NCBI RefSeq assembly: GCF_020329505.1
Contig: NZ_JAGKJJ010000014.1
Span: 1 to 64,000, forward strand
DNA length: 64,000 bases
Reading direction: 5' to 3'
Source of the DNA: Bradyrhizobium semiaridum
GTDB taxonomy: Bacteria; Pseudomonadota; Alphaproteobacteria; Rhizobiales; Xanthobacteraceae
Shown here in pieces: positions 29,443-37,054 of the stretch (positions within the stretch are counted from its first letter, which is position 1; every line of letters starts with the position of its first letter). A program made the position numbers and the translations under genes. The notes under the pieces were generated by a model, which was given only the letters and a program-made list of their open reading frames with translations, had not been told where the DNA came from and did not search any database.

Positions 29443-29453
29443 TTGCTAGGCGA

Positions 29454-30053
29454 TTACTGCTCCTTCTTGAACAGGTCCTGGAAGATGAGCTGGCCCCAAA
29501 CGCCGCCGCGTCCGTGCACCAGCGCGCCGCCCTCGTTGAGTTTTCCCAGCTTGACGGGTGCGAATCCGAGTTGTTTGGCCAGGGCCGCCACCGGAGCGAT
29601 CGCCTCCTCATCGTCACCAGACAGAAAGACGACCCGGTGGCCGCCTTCGACGATCGGATCGGCGGCCAGGGTAGCCGCAATCAGGTGATTGAAGGCCTTC
29701 ACGAGCTTGGCGCCGGCGAACGCCTTCGCGACGAAAGCGGAGGATGGCAGACCGTCCAGTTCCTCGGGCGGGGCCAACGTGTTCATCGCGTCGATGATCG
29801 TCTTGCCCTTCCAGCTCGGCAGGGCCTTCGCAACCTCACGATGGTCCTCGAACCGGACTGCCAGGATGATTGTGTCGGCTTCGAGCGATTCCCGCAACGA
29901 CGCGGCGACGACCGCAGGTCCAATCGCCCCAGCCTGCGGCGCCAACGCCTCGGCCGGCCGGCGGCTCGCGACGGCCACCTTGATGTTGTTGCGGGCGAAG
30001 GCCCGGGCGAGGGCCTGGCCTATTTTACCGAACCCGACAATCGCGTAGCTCAT
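29454..30053 (-). CDS. NADPH-dependent F420 reductase-type dinucleotide-binding protein
   Basis: A 199-residue protein starting MSYAIVGFGKIGQALARAFAR, with NADP-preferring KVAVASRRPAE after the second strand. TIILAVRFEDHREVAKALP and ALVHGRGGVWGQLIF complete the domain of the Fno/F420-dependent oxidoreductase family (coenzyme F420-dependent domain). In this bacterium it more likely uses NADP with an unknown partner. It follows the SDR gene by 26 bp on the same strand, so both form an operon. Confidence 0.85.
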   Translation of the reverse strand: MSYAIVGFGKIGQALARAFARNNIKVAVASRRPAEALAPQAGAIGPAVVAASLRESLEADTIILAVRFEDHREVAKALPSWKGKTIIDAMNTLAPPEELDGLPSSAFVAKAFAGAKLVKAFNHLIAATLAADPIVEGGHRVVFLSGDDEEAIAPVAALAKQLGFAPVKLGKLNEGGALVHGRGGVWGQLIFQDLFKKEQ

Positions 30054-30079
30054 GATGTTTCTCCGATCCGCATTGATAT

Positions 30080-30814
30080 TCAGATCGCCGAGAAGCCGCC
30101 GTCGACGGACAACTCGACCCCGTTCACGAAGCTCGAATCATCCGAAGCAAGGAACAGCGCGGCCGCCGCAATTTCCTCAGGGCGACCCATCTTTCCCCTC
30201 GGGATCAGGGATTCGAACATCCGCTTCGCGTCCTCGGTGAGAACCTGGTCCTGCATCGGTGTGGCGATCGGCCCCGGGCTCAGCACGTTCACCCGGATGT
30301 TCCGGCCCTTCAGTTCGTTGAGCCAGGTGCGTGCGAATGCGCGCAGCGCCGCCTTGCTCGCCGCGTACACGCCGTAACCGGGAAAGCCTTTCACCGAAGC
30401 CACCGACCCGGTCATGAAGATCGATCCGCCGTCGTTGAACAGCGGCAACGCCTTCTGCACCGTAAACAGCGTGCCGCGCGTATTCAGGCCGAAGGCCGCA
30501 TCGAAATGCTGCTCCGTGATCTCACTCAGCGGGACGGCTTCGCCGGTGCCGGCGCTCGCGTACAGCACGTCGATCTTGCCCTTGTCGCGCCTGACCGTGT
30601 CGAACAGGCGGTCGAGGTCGTCGAGATTGGCCGCATCGCCGCGCACGCCGGTCACGTTCCGGCCGATCAGCCTGACAGCCTCGTCGAGCGCCTGCTGCCT
30701 TCGGCCGGTGACGAAAACATAGGCGCCTTCTTCAACGAAGCGCCTGGCGCTCGCCAGCGCCATGCCGCTCGATCCGCCCGTGATGACTGCAACTTTACCC
30801 TCAAGCTTTCCCAT
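30080..30814 (-). CDS. Short-chain dehydrogenase/reductase
   Basis: A 244-residue classical SDR. VAVITGGSSGMALASARRF is the cofactor loop (the more usual GI is GM here), then VTGRRQ. The catalytic set is Ser in FMTGSVAS, Tyr and Lys in GYGVYAASKAAL, and the end is VNGVELSVDGGFSAI. Start MGKLEGKVAVITG (30814), preceded by AAGGAGAA; the very long open frame to 31489 is a shadow over the LysR gene. It oxidises or reduces an unknown alcohol/ketone. It is divergent from LysR at 31093. Confidence 0.9.
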   Translation of the reverse strand: MGKLEGKVAVITGGSSGMALASARRFVEEGAYVFVTGRRQQALDEAVRLIGRNVTGVRGDAANLDDLDRLFDTVRRDKGKIDVLYASAGTGEAVPLSEITEQHFDAAFGLNTRGTLFTVQKALPLFNDGGSIFMTGSVASVKGFPGYGVYAASKAALRAFARTWLNELKGRNIRVNVLSPGPIATPMQDQVLTEDAKRMFESLIPRGKMGRPEEIAAAALFLASDDSSFVNGVELSVDGGFSAI

Positions 30815-31092
30815 GATTTCTCCTTTCGTCGTGTCCGACAGCGTCTCGATTCCGATGTGCGGCATGACGCTTCCTTCGGGCTCGATCTTCGATCCGTCCG
30901 GGGAGGGCCCCCGAGAACCTGAGCCTCGAAGTAGCTGCGCCGAGGTCAGGCGTTCAGTGCGGAAGCGCGCACATCGGTGGTGCGAAATCGAACCGGTCGG
31001 AGCTAGGATGATTGCAACGTGCTCCCCACATGCCGTTCGATGTGCTGGACAGGGGCTTTGAAGGACGCACCCCTGCGGTGCGGGATTGCACC

Positions 31093-31989
31093 ATGATCGA
31101 CTGGGATGACGTTCGCTATTTTCTTGCCGTCGCGCGCGGAGGCTCGGTGCGGGCCGCCGCCGAGCGCCTCGGCGTGAACCATTCGACCGTGCTGCGACGC
31201 GTCGGCCAGCTGGAGGACCGGCTCGGGGCGCACATGTTCGAGAAGCTGCCTTCCGGCTACCGTCTGACGGCTGCGGGGGAGGAGGTCCTCGAGCTCGCGG
31301 ACCAGATGGAAGCGTCGTCGCATCAGCTGCAGACGCGCGTCTTCGGGCGCGATCAGAGCGTGCGCGGGCTGCTGCGGGTGACGCTGGCGCCGCCGCTTGC
31401 GACCCACCTGCTGATGCCGGACTTCGCCGGTTTTGCGCGTCTGCATCCGGACATCGAGATGGAAATCCTGTCGTCGGGCGAGCTGGCAAATCTGACCAAC
31501 CGGGAGGCCGATGTTGCGATCCGCGTCGTCTACGACCGCAAGACGCTGCCGCTCAATCTTCACGGCCTGAAGGGACCGGACGTATTCGGCGGCGTCTATA
31601 TGTCCCGCGATCGATTAGCCGCGTGGCGTGCGGGCGCGCCTGATCCGATCCGATGGATCGTCATCAGCATTCATGGAGTTCCGGATTGGGCCCGCGAAGG
31701 TGAGGTTCGCACCACGGGCGTGCCATTCAGGACGGTGGACGCCGAGACGCAGCTCGTTGCCGTGCGACAGGGGCTCGGGATCACGACACTGCCGTGCTTC
31801 GTCGGAGATGCCGACCCCCTGCTGGTGCGGGTGCCGGGCACCGACCTGCACATGTACGGAACGCTCTGGTTTCTGACACAGGGCGAGACACGCAAGACGA
31901 AGCGCGTGCGGCTCTTCACCGAGTTCGTGTCCCGCAGGCTCGCCGCGTACGCGCCGCTGCTCGCGGGCCTGTCCGTATCGCGCGACTGA
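31093..31989 (+). CDS. LysR-family transcriptional regulator
   Basis: A 298-residue LysR protein of the subgroup with VNHSTVLRRVGQLEDRL in the recognition helix. The start MIDWDDVRYFLAVARGGSVR at 31093 is the usual one; an in-frame extension to 31012 is not supported. The effector domain starts GLLRVTLAPPLATHLL. It is divergent from the SDR gene (30814) with 278 bp between. A related regulator is at 47039, beside an MFS gene. Confidence 0.9.
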   Translation: MIDWDDVRYFLAVARGGSVRAAAERLGVNHSTVLRRVGQLEDRLGAHMFEKLPSGYRLTAAGEEVLELADQMEASSHQLQTRVFGRDQSVRGLLRVTLAPPLATHLLMPDFAGFARLHPDIEMEILSSGELANLTNREADVAIRVVYDRKTLPLNLHGLKGPDVFGGVYMSRDRLAAWRAGAPDPIRWIVISIHGVPDWAREGEVRTTGVPFRTVDAETQLVAVRQGLGITTLPCFVGDADPLLVRVPGTDLHMYGTLWFLTQGETRKTKRVRLFTEFVSRRLAAYAPLLAGLSVSRD

Positions 31990-32000
31990 TGAGCAAAAAG

Positions 32001-32089
32001 CGTAGCCGGATGAGCGAAGCGATATCCGGGGCCGGCCTGTCCGCGCATCACAACTGGTCCGGCATGTCGCTCCGCTCATGCGGGCTACG
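32001..32089. repeat. Interspersed repeat (GTAGCCCGGATGAGCGAAGC type), long copy 2
   Basis: It starts CGTAGCCGGATGAGCGAAGC, continues ATATCCGGGGCC, and ends CTCATGCGGGCTACG. It is very similar to the copy at 27903-27993 in the same orientation, with small differences. It lies between the LysR gene and the convergent Vps62-like gene. Confidence 0.8.
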
Positions 32090-32124
32090 TGCTGTCCCCG
32101 CAAAAAGTCGCCTCACGCAGCCGC

Positions 32125-33987
32125 TCAAACCGTAGGCGGGAATATCACCGATCCCTTCGACCATTTCGCACCGTCGGGCGAGGAATACAGCGTGATCCGG
32201 TTTGAGCTGTCGATGCACCCGAGATACAGCGTCTCGTCGAACACGGTCAGGGCAGGGGCTGCGAAGCTCGGCAAGCCCGTGGGCTTCGGTTTGATGCTCC
32301 ACAGCAGGCCGTCGCTGGACGAGGTGATCCAGACATCGTTGTCGTTGTCGACGAACGCCAGCCAGAGCCTGTCGTTGAAGACGGCCAGCGCCGGTTGCTG
32401 CGGGCTCGCGGCCGATGGGACTTGCGAGTTGGCGCCCCAGACCTTGCCGTCGGACGTTGCGCACAGCAGCAACTGATTGCTGCTGTTGTTCGCAACGAAC
32501 GCGACCCAGAGTTTTCCGTTGAACGAGGCCAGCGCCGGTCCGGTCGAGGTCGTTTGCCCGGTGACCTGCGCGTTGCCCGACCAGCTCTTGCCGTCCTGTG
32601 ATGAGCAGATCAGCAGCCGGTCGCTGCTGTCGTTGGAGATGAACGCCACCCACAATTTGCTGTCGAACACGGCCAAACCGGGCCTCGCCGGGCTGGTCTG
32701 GCCGGTGTGATAATTGCCTGCCCAGTTCTGGCCGTCGGTCGACAGGCAGGTCAGGATCCGGTGGTCGCCGTCGTTGGAGATGAACGCGAGGCACAGGCCG
32801 CCGTTGAACGGCACCAGGCACGGCGCAGCCCGGCTGGTCTGCTTGACCTCGGTCGCTGTGGTCCAATCCACCGCGTCGGCGGTGGACGCAGCGCAGATCT
32901 CGTTGCTGCTGTCGTTGACGACGAACACCAGCGACAGCTCGATCGCGTCCCCGCTCTGTTCGAACGATGCCAGCGCCGGAGCGAACTTGCTCGACAGCGG
33001 CGGCTCGAGCGGCAGCGCGTTCTGCCACAGGCCCTTGGTGGGCGGGTTGGTCGGACCGTCGTTCGAGAGGTCGATAACGCCGACGAATTCGAGGGCCAGG
33101 GTTGTCGATCCCGCGATGGTCCCGAGCACGATGGTGAACGGAGTCATCAGCGGCACCTTGCCCGCCGCCAGCAGGATCGCCTCCACGATCTGCTTAGGGG
33201 TGAGCGGCGTGGACAATGACTGGCCCCATCTGCCCTGAAACTTCAGCCAGCCGGGATCGGCCGGCTGGTCGGGGAAGTACTCCGTGGCATCGTTGGCGAC
33301 GATGACGAACGAATTCCAGTACTCCACGACCTGCCCGGCGCCGTCGGCGTAATCGACAGGGCCAAACGTCGCGAAGCTAACGTCGATGGCCTTGATCCAG
33401 AACGGCCCACCTGGCGCCGGGCGGTTGGCATGCGATCCCCTCGACACGTAGGTGTGGGGATTGGAACCGGTGAACGTCACCTCGCTCGGCAGGCACCACT
33501 GCTCGGTGGAATGCTGGGAAAAGCAGACCGCCACGACCTGCAGGCTGCTGTTCACCCGAACGGTGACGCATTCCCAGTCGCCCCAATGGTAGGATTGCGG
33601 CAACGGCATCTCGCCCGGTGTGACCAGGGGCGCTTCGACCCGCAGCGTCTCCGCGCCATTGAAATTGTAGAACAGCCAGTACTGGATATCGACCAGATTG
33701 GCCTGGCCCTGCACGGCCTTGACGTGGACATAGGCCGTCGCCTCGGACAGATTGCCGCCCACGAAGGTGGGGGGCACCGTGGGCGGGACCGACAGGAAAT
33801 CCTGCGGCCCGAACGTCTTGATGTCGCTCCATTGCCACGGCGGCGGATAGTACGATCCGCCATCGACCTGATACCCGACCTGGGCGCAGAAGTCGTTGGT
33901 CGATGAGGGGAAGTTCACTTCCTGCGAGTCCAGGAACGCCTTCGGCGCGAACATCGCGACAATCTCTGCCAGAGAACCCCAAGCCAT
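32125..33987 (-). CDS. Vps62-like / beta-propeller protein
   Basis: A 620-residue protein. The first half (about residues 1-300) resembles bacterial Vps62-related domains: FGPQDFLSVPP, AYVHVKAVQ, VDIQYWLFYNFNG, YHWGDWECVTVRV and YVSRGSHANRPAPGG. The second half is a set of about six repeats of 45-50 residues. Each repeat starts like APALASF, PGLAVF, GPALASF or QPALAVF, continues with a strand such as KLWVAFISND, and ends in a strand with SSDGKSW-like turns, so it is likely a propeller. No clear signal peptide or membrane helix. ATG 33987 is chosen for GGGGAG upstream; ATG 34002 is less likely. It may bind a polymer or surface ligand; the function is unknown. Confidence 0.65.
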   Translation of the reverse strand: MAWGSLAEIVAMFAPKAFLDSQEVNFPSSTNDFCAQVGYQVDGGSYYPPPWQWSDIKTFGPQDFLSVPPTVPPTFVGGNLSEATAYVHVKAVQGQANLVDIQYWLFYNFNGAETLRVEAPLVTPGEMPLPQSYHWGDWECVTVRVNSSLQVVAVCFSQHSTEQWCLPSEVTFTGSNPHTYVSRGSHANRPAPGGPFWIKAIDVSFATFGPVDYADGAGQVVEYWNSFVIVANDATEYFPDQPADPGWLKFQGRWGQSLSTPLTPKQIVEAILLAAGKVPLMTPFTIVLGTIAGSTTLALEFVGVIDLSNDGPTNPPTKGLWQNALPLEPPLSSKFAPALASFEQSGDAIELSLVFVVNDSSNEICAASTADAVDWTTATEVKQTSRAAPCLVPFNGGLCLAFISNDGDHRILTCLSTDGQNWAGNYHTGQTSPARPGLAVFDSKLWVAFISNDSSDRLLICSSQDGKSWSGNAQVTGQTTSTGPALASFNGKLWVAFVANNSSNQLLLCATSDGKVWGANSQVPSAASPQQPALAVFNDRLWLAFVDNDNDVWITSSSDGLLWSIKPKPTGLPSFAAPALTVFDETLYLGCIDSSNRITLYSSPDGAKWSKGSVIFPPTV

Positions 33988-34137
33988 CGGACCGCTCCCC
34001 ATAAATGCAAAGTATGGGCGCCATACAGCCGATTTATTCCGACAAAAGCCACTCAACTAAAAGTGTACTATCGCAGGTTGCATGTCGCGGTGATTTAGTT
34101 GATTTCCGCGATACTCTGGGCGCGACCGCATTCTGCC

Positions 34138-34173
34138 GGGTCCCGCATGCGGCTTCGCTCATGCGGGCCACGC
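34138..34173. repeat. Right half of the GTAGCCCGG-type repeat
   Basis: CGGGTCCCGCATGCGGCTTC followed by GCTCATGCGGGCCACG matches the right part of the repeats at 27903 and 32001. The hairpin CCCGCATG...CATGCGGG remains. The left part is absent. Confidence 0.6.
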
Positions 34174-34187
34174 TTTCGCTGTCCCTC

Positions 34188-34364
34188 TCACGACCGGTTC
34201 CGTTTCCAGCGGCTGATGCCGTCGTCCATCGCGCCGCGCACGATCCGGCAGAAATCCGCCATCTCCGCAAGACGCGCGCTCACGTCCCTGGACGCGGTGA
34301 TCCTGGTCGCGGCATTGAACTGGTGGGCCATCGCATCGAGCCGACGGTTCTGCTGCTGGATCAT
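34188..34364 (-). CDS. Small 58-residue ORF, unknown
   Basis: The frame starts with MIQQQNRRLDAMAHQFNAAT, continues DVSARLAEMADFCRIVRGAM and ends RWKRNRS, a regular amphipathic helix pattern. It is too short for most gene callers. Its start is right against a methyltransferase remnant on the other strand (34365), so the region may be rearranged. No family is recognised. It could be a truncated gene or a real small protein. The start has no good ribosome-binding site. Confidence 0.4.
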   Translation of the reverse strand: MIQQQNRRLDAMAHQFNAATRITASRDVSARLAEMADFCRIVRGAMDDGISRWKRNRS

Positions 34365-34478
34365 GGATCTTTGACATATTCGGCATATTCCGAAGATGAT
34401 CTGCTCAAGGCCGAGCTACCCGGCTATGTCGACTGTGCCGGGCGAACCCGTTACAGGCTGGTGCCGGGCATCTGGTGA
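34365..34478 (+). pseudogene. C-terminal remnant of an isoprenylcysteine carboxyl-methyltransferase-like protein
   Basis: The frame reads YSAYSEDDLLKAELPGYVDC then RTRYRLVPGIW before TGA. In the ICMT/phospholipid methyltransferase family, EE..L..ELPGY..Y..R.RYRL.PGVW is the conserved C-terminal end. The usual Tyr-Met-Arg is here Cys-Ala-Gly, and the membrane helices that should precede are missing. It is therefore probably a gene fragment left after deletion. The family assignment rests on this end motif alone. Confidence 0.55.
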
Positions 34479-34894
34479 GGATCATGCCGGCGCGAGGAAT
34501 GCGCGAGCGCCCATCATTGCAGCGGAACGACCACTCCAACACGCCGCTGTCATCGCCCGGCGCGCGCAATCGCGCACATGGACCGGGCAATTCAGTACGC
34601 CGCGGCCTATCGGTTTCAGTAACGACTGTTTCTGGAACGCTGGATCGCCCGCTCCCGTCTGCGCCAAGGCTTTGACGAGGCTTGCGATCTCGGGCACGCC
34701 GGAGCTTTAGCGGGAAGCGGCAAGCCGGGCGAGGACACCGAGCAAGTTGAGCAAACCAACCGTGACGGGTCGGAGGCGCCGCGCATCGCCATGCGCGCGA
34801 GGACACGAACCGCCAAACTATTGTCGCCGAGACGTGCTGATGATGTCGACTTGCGCTTCACAAATCACTCTGCGCCCACAACAAGGAGACCGCG
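34479..34894. other. Gene-poor 416-bp stretch, no supported gene
   Basis: Several overlapping open frames of 60-130 codons exist on both strands, but none shows a recognisable domain, a good ribosome-binding site, or the hydrophobic/charged pattern of a real protein. It lies between the methyltransferase remnant and the VOC gene. With the remnant it may be a decayed segment. The last 15 bp hold the AAGGAG ribosome-binding site of the VOC gene. Confidence 0.5.
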
Positions 34895-35368
34895 ATGACC
34901 GACCTCGTCACATGTCTGTGGTTCGATCAGGGCCGCGCCCGCGAAGCGGCGGAGTTTTATGCGACGACCTTTCCCGACAGCCATGTCGATGCCGGCCATG
35001 TGTCGCCGATCCCGGGCATCGGGCAGGGCGATGAGCTGACGGTCGAGTTCACGGTGCTGGGGCGGCGTTTCGTCGGGCTGAATGGCGGATCGAACTACAG
35101 GCCGAACGAGGCGGTGAGCTTCATGGTGCTGACCGACAGTCAGGAGGAGACCGATCGTTACTGGAACGCGGTCACCGGCAATGGCGGCCAGGAAGCGCCG
35201 TGCGGCTGGTGCCGCGACCGCTGGGGCTTCGCCTGGCAGATCACGCCGCGGCGGCTGCTCGATCTGGTCAACGGCCCCGATCGCGCCGCCGGTCGGCGCG
35301 CGATGGAAGCGATGCTGACGATGACGAAGATCGACATCGCCGCGATCGAGCGGGCGGCCGCGGGATGA
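34895..35368 (+). CDS. VOC superfamily protein, PhnB/3-demethylubiquinone methyltransferase-like fold
   Basis: A 157-residue protein of the 3-dmu-9_3-mt/PhnB group. It starts VTCLWFDQGRAREAAEFYATTFPDS, and the second half has FMVLTDSQEETDRYWNAVTGNGGQ and CGWCRDRWGFAWQITP. These are tandem beta-alpha-beta-beta-beta units of the vicinal oxygen chelate fold. The reaction is unknown; the family name is historical and does not prove methyltransferase activity. ATG follows AAGGAGACCGCG. Confidence 0.9.
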   Translation: MTDLVTCLWFDQGRAREAAEFYATTFPDSHVDAGHVSPIPGIGQGDELTVEFTVLGRRFVGLNGGSNYRPNEAVSFMVLTDSQEETDRYWNAVTGNGGQEAPCGWCRDRWGFAWQITPRRLLDLVNGPDRAAGRRAMEAMLTMTKIDIAAIERAAAG

Positions 35369-35415
35369 GGACGTCCAAGAGGCACCTATGACATTGCCGG
35401 CAAGGCGCGCGGCCT

Positions 35416-35448
35416 ATCCCGCATGTCGCTGCGCTCATGCGGGCTGCG
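35416..35448. repeat. Right half of the GTAGCCCGG-type repeat, second partial copy
   Basis: ATCCCGCATGTCGCTGCGC followed by TCATGCGGGCTGCGG again matches only the right part of the long copies. It fills the gap between convergent VOC and peptide-deformylase-like genes. Confidence 0.55.
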
Positions 35449-35451
35449 GAG

Positions 35452-35949
35452 CTAGCCTCGCGAGAGTTTCTCGAACCGCTTGATCAGCCGCTCGCGTTTC
35501 AGGCGTGACAGCCGCCTGATCCAGAACATACCGTCGAGCTGATCGATCTCGTGCTGGTGGCACACCGCGCGCAGGCCGTCGGAGTCCTCGGTCTGCATGT
35601 TGCCGTCGAGGTCCTGATAGCGGATGCGGACGCCCGCGTGGCGCTCGACGTCGTCGGTGACGCCCGGCATCGAGACGCTGCCTTCCTTGTGCATGATCAT
35701 CTCGGGCGAGGTCCGGATGATCTCCGGATTGACATAGGTCCACGGTCCTTCGCCGGCGCCGAGGTCGAGCACCACGACGCGCAGGGCAACGCCGATATGC
35801 GGGGCGGTGATCCCGATGCCGGGGGCGGCGTGCATGGTCTCGAGCAGGTCCTGCGCCAGCTCGCGCAGCGCGTCGTCGAACACGGCCACGGCCTCCGCCG
35901 GGAGCGCAAGCCGCGGATCGGGATAGCGGACGATGGGGCGGATGGTCAT
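35452..35949 (-). CDS. Peptide deformylase-like protein with altered metal ligands
   Basis: A 165-residue protein with the peptide deformylase frame: IVRYPDPRLALPAEAV, GIGITAPHIGVALRVVV, MIMHKEGSVSMPGVTDDVER and CHQHEIDQLDGMFWIRRLSR. In true deformylases the metal (Fe/Zn) is held by the Cys of EGCLS and by both His of HExDH. Here these read EGSVS and HEIDQ, so Cys is Ser and the second His is Gln; the catalytic Glu remains. It is therefore probably not a normal deformylase and may be inactive, use another metal site, or bind N-termini without hydrolysis. Start MTIRPIVRYP at 35949. Confidence 0.85.
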   Translation of the reverse strand: MTIRPIVRYPDPRLALPAEAVAVFDDALRELAQDLLETMHAAPGIGITAPHIGVALRVVVLDLGAGEGPWTYVNPEIIRTSPEMIMHKEGSVSMPGVTDDVERHAGVRIRYQDLDGNMQTEDSDGLRAVCHQHEIDQLDGMFWIRRLSRLKRERLIKRFEKLSRG

Positions 35950-36011
35950 CCCGGTGTCTTAGGCCAGCGCATCGCGCCCGACAACACGCCGATGCGGAAG
36001 CGGCGCGCGGC

Positions 36012-36884
36012 TCAGAGGCGCTTCTCGAAGAACAGATCGGGGTAGGGGTCGTCGTTGAAGCGCGGGATCTCGGTCCAGCCGCTCTTGCGGTAGAGTTGGC
36101 CGGCTTCCGCCAGCGCGCTGTTGGTGTCGAGCCGCAGCACCGCGATGCCAAGCTCGCGCGCAGCGCTCTCGGCAGCGTCGATCAGGCGGCGGCCGAGGCC
36201 GAGGCCGCGCGCGCTGGGTGCGACCCACAGCCGCTTGATCTCCGCCAATTCGCTGCCGCTGCCTTTCAGCCCGACACAGCCGACCGGCAGGCCGTCCGAC
36301 ATCGCCACGATGAAGCTGCCGCGCGGACGCACCATGTCCTTGGCGTCGGGGTCGCGCGACAGCTTGACGTCAAAACCCTGTTTGAAGCGCCGCGCCAGCT
36401 CGGCGTAATATTCGCCGAGGCAATAGCGCGCCTCGTCGCTCCGTGGGTCCATCTCGGTCAATGCGGTGCTCTCGCGCCCCAGCGCCGAGGCAATCATGTC
36501 CATCGCCGCCAGCAGGGCGTCGCGCTGCGCGTTGCGGGCGAGAAAATCCCTGGCCTGTTGGTTGGAGAGCGCCTCATAGGCGTTGAACTCGCGCCGGCCG
36601 GCCGCCGTCAGGCGGGCGATGCGGCGGCGCGCGTCGCCGCCATGCACCGTCGTTTCGATCAGCCCTTCGTCTTCCAGGGTCCGCAACAGACGGCTCATCA
36701 GGCCGGAATCGAGCCCGAGATAATCCCTGATGTCGCCGACATCGGCGCGGCCGTGCCCGATCGCATTCAGCACGCGCGCTGCGCCAAGCGGCCGGCCGCG
36801 GCCGAGGAACGAGGTGTCGAGCGCGCCGACGGCGGAGGTCACGGCACGGTTGAAGCGGCGGACGCGGGAAACAGGATCGAGCAT
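36012..36884 (-). CDS. MarR-type regulator fused to a GNAT acetyltransferase
   Basis: A 290-residue two-domain protein. Residues about 1-140 are a MarR winged helix (VLNAIGHGRADVGDIRDYL, LDSGLMSRLLRTLEDEGLIE). Residues about 150-290 are GNAT (VGCVGLKGSGSELAEIKRLW, VAPSARGLGLGRRLIDAAE, LYRKSGWTEIPRFNDDPYPD). Such fusions acetylate an unknown substrate while binding DNA. The start MLDPVSRVRRF at 36884 sits directly against a perfect palindrome; the open frame to 36920 begins with TTG. No ribosome-binding site is seen, so translation may be leaderless. Confidence 0.85.
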   Translation of the reverse strand: MLDPVSRVRRFNRAVTSAVGALDTSFLGRGRPLGAARVLNAIGHGRADVGDIRDYLGLDSGLMSRLLRTLEDEGLIETTVHGGDARRRIARLTAAGRREFNAYEALSNQQARDFLARNAQRDALLAAMDMIASALGRESTALTEMDPRSDEARYCLGEYYAELARRFKQGFDVKLSRDPDAKDMVRPRGSFIVAMSDGLPVGCVGLKGSGSELAEIKRLWVAPSARGLGLGRRLIDAAESAARELGIAVLRLDTNSALAEAGQLYRKSGWTEIPRFNDDPYPDLFFEKRL

Positions 36885-36906
36885 ATATCTGACTTTAGTC
36901 AGATAT
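36885..36906. promoter_or_regulatory. Perfect 22-bp palindrome at the start of the MarR-GNAT gene
   Basis: ATATCTGACT and AGTCAGATAT are 10-bp arms around TT. The right arm of the gene strand ends at the base before the ATG. A MarR-type dimer could bind here and block its own gene. Confidence 0.65.
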
Positions 36907-37054
36907 TGTCTGCTGGTCAAGCCAACAGCAGAGCCGCGGACGTTTCAGTCATGATTTTTTGCCGGATTGCTCCCGGGCCTGCGAAAATTGACTGGGTTGG
37001 TGCACGGCATGACAATGCCGCCCACAACAAGCATCGATATGGGGGAAACACTTC

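Noticed and set aside
34405..34806. A 133-codon minus-strand frame in the gene-poor stretch
   Set aside because: Composition is Arg/Pro/Ser/Cys-rich as in shadow frames, with no domain and no good start.
34853..34875. TCACTCTGCGC near the VOC gene as a third copy of the shared element at 41765
   Set aside because: The 11-bp match is to the bases after the 22-bp element, not to the element itself, and no GACACACTTG is present; likely chance.
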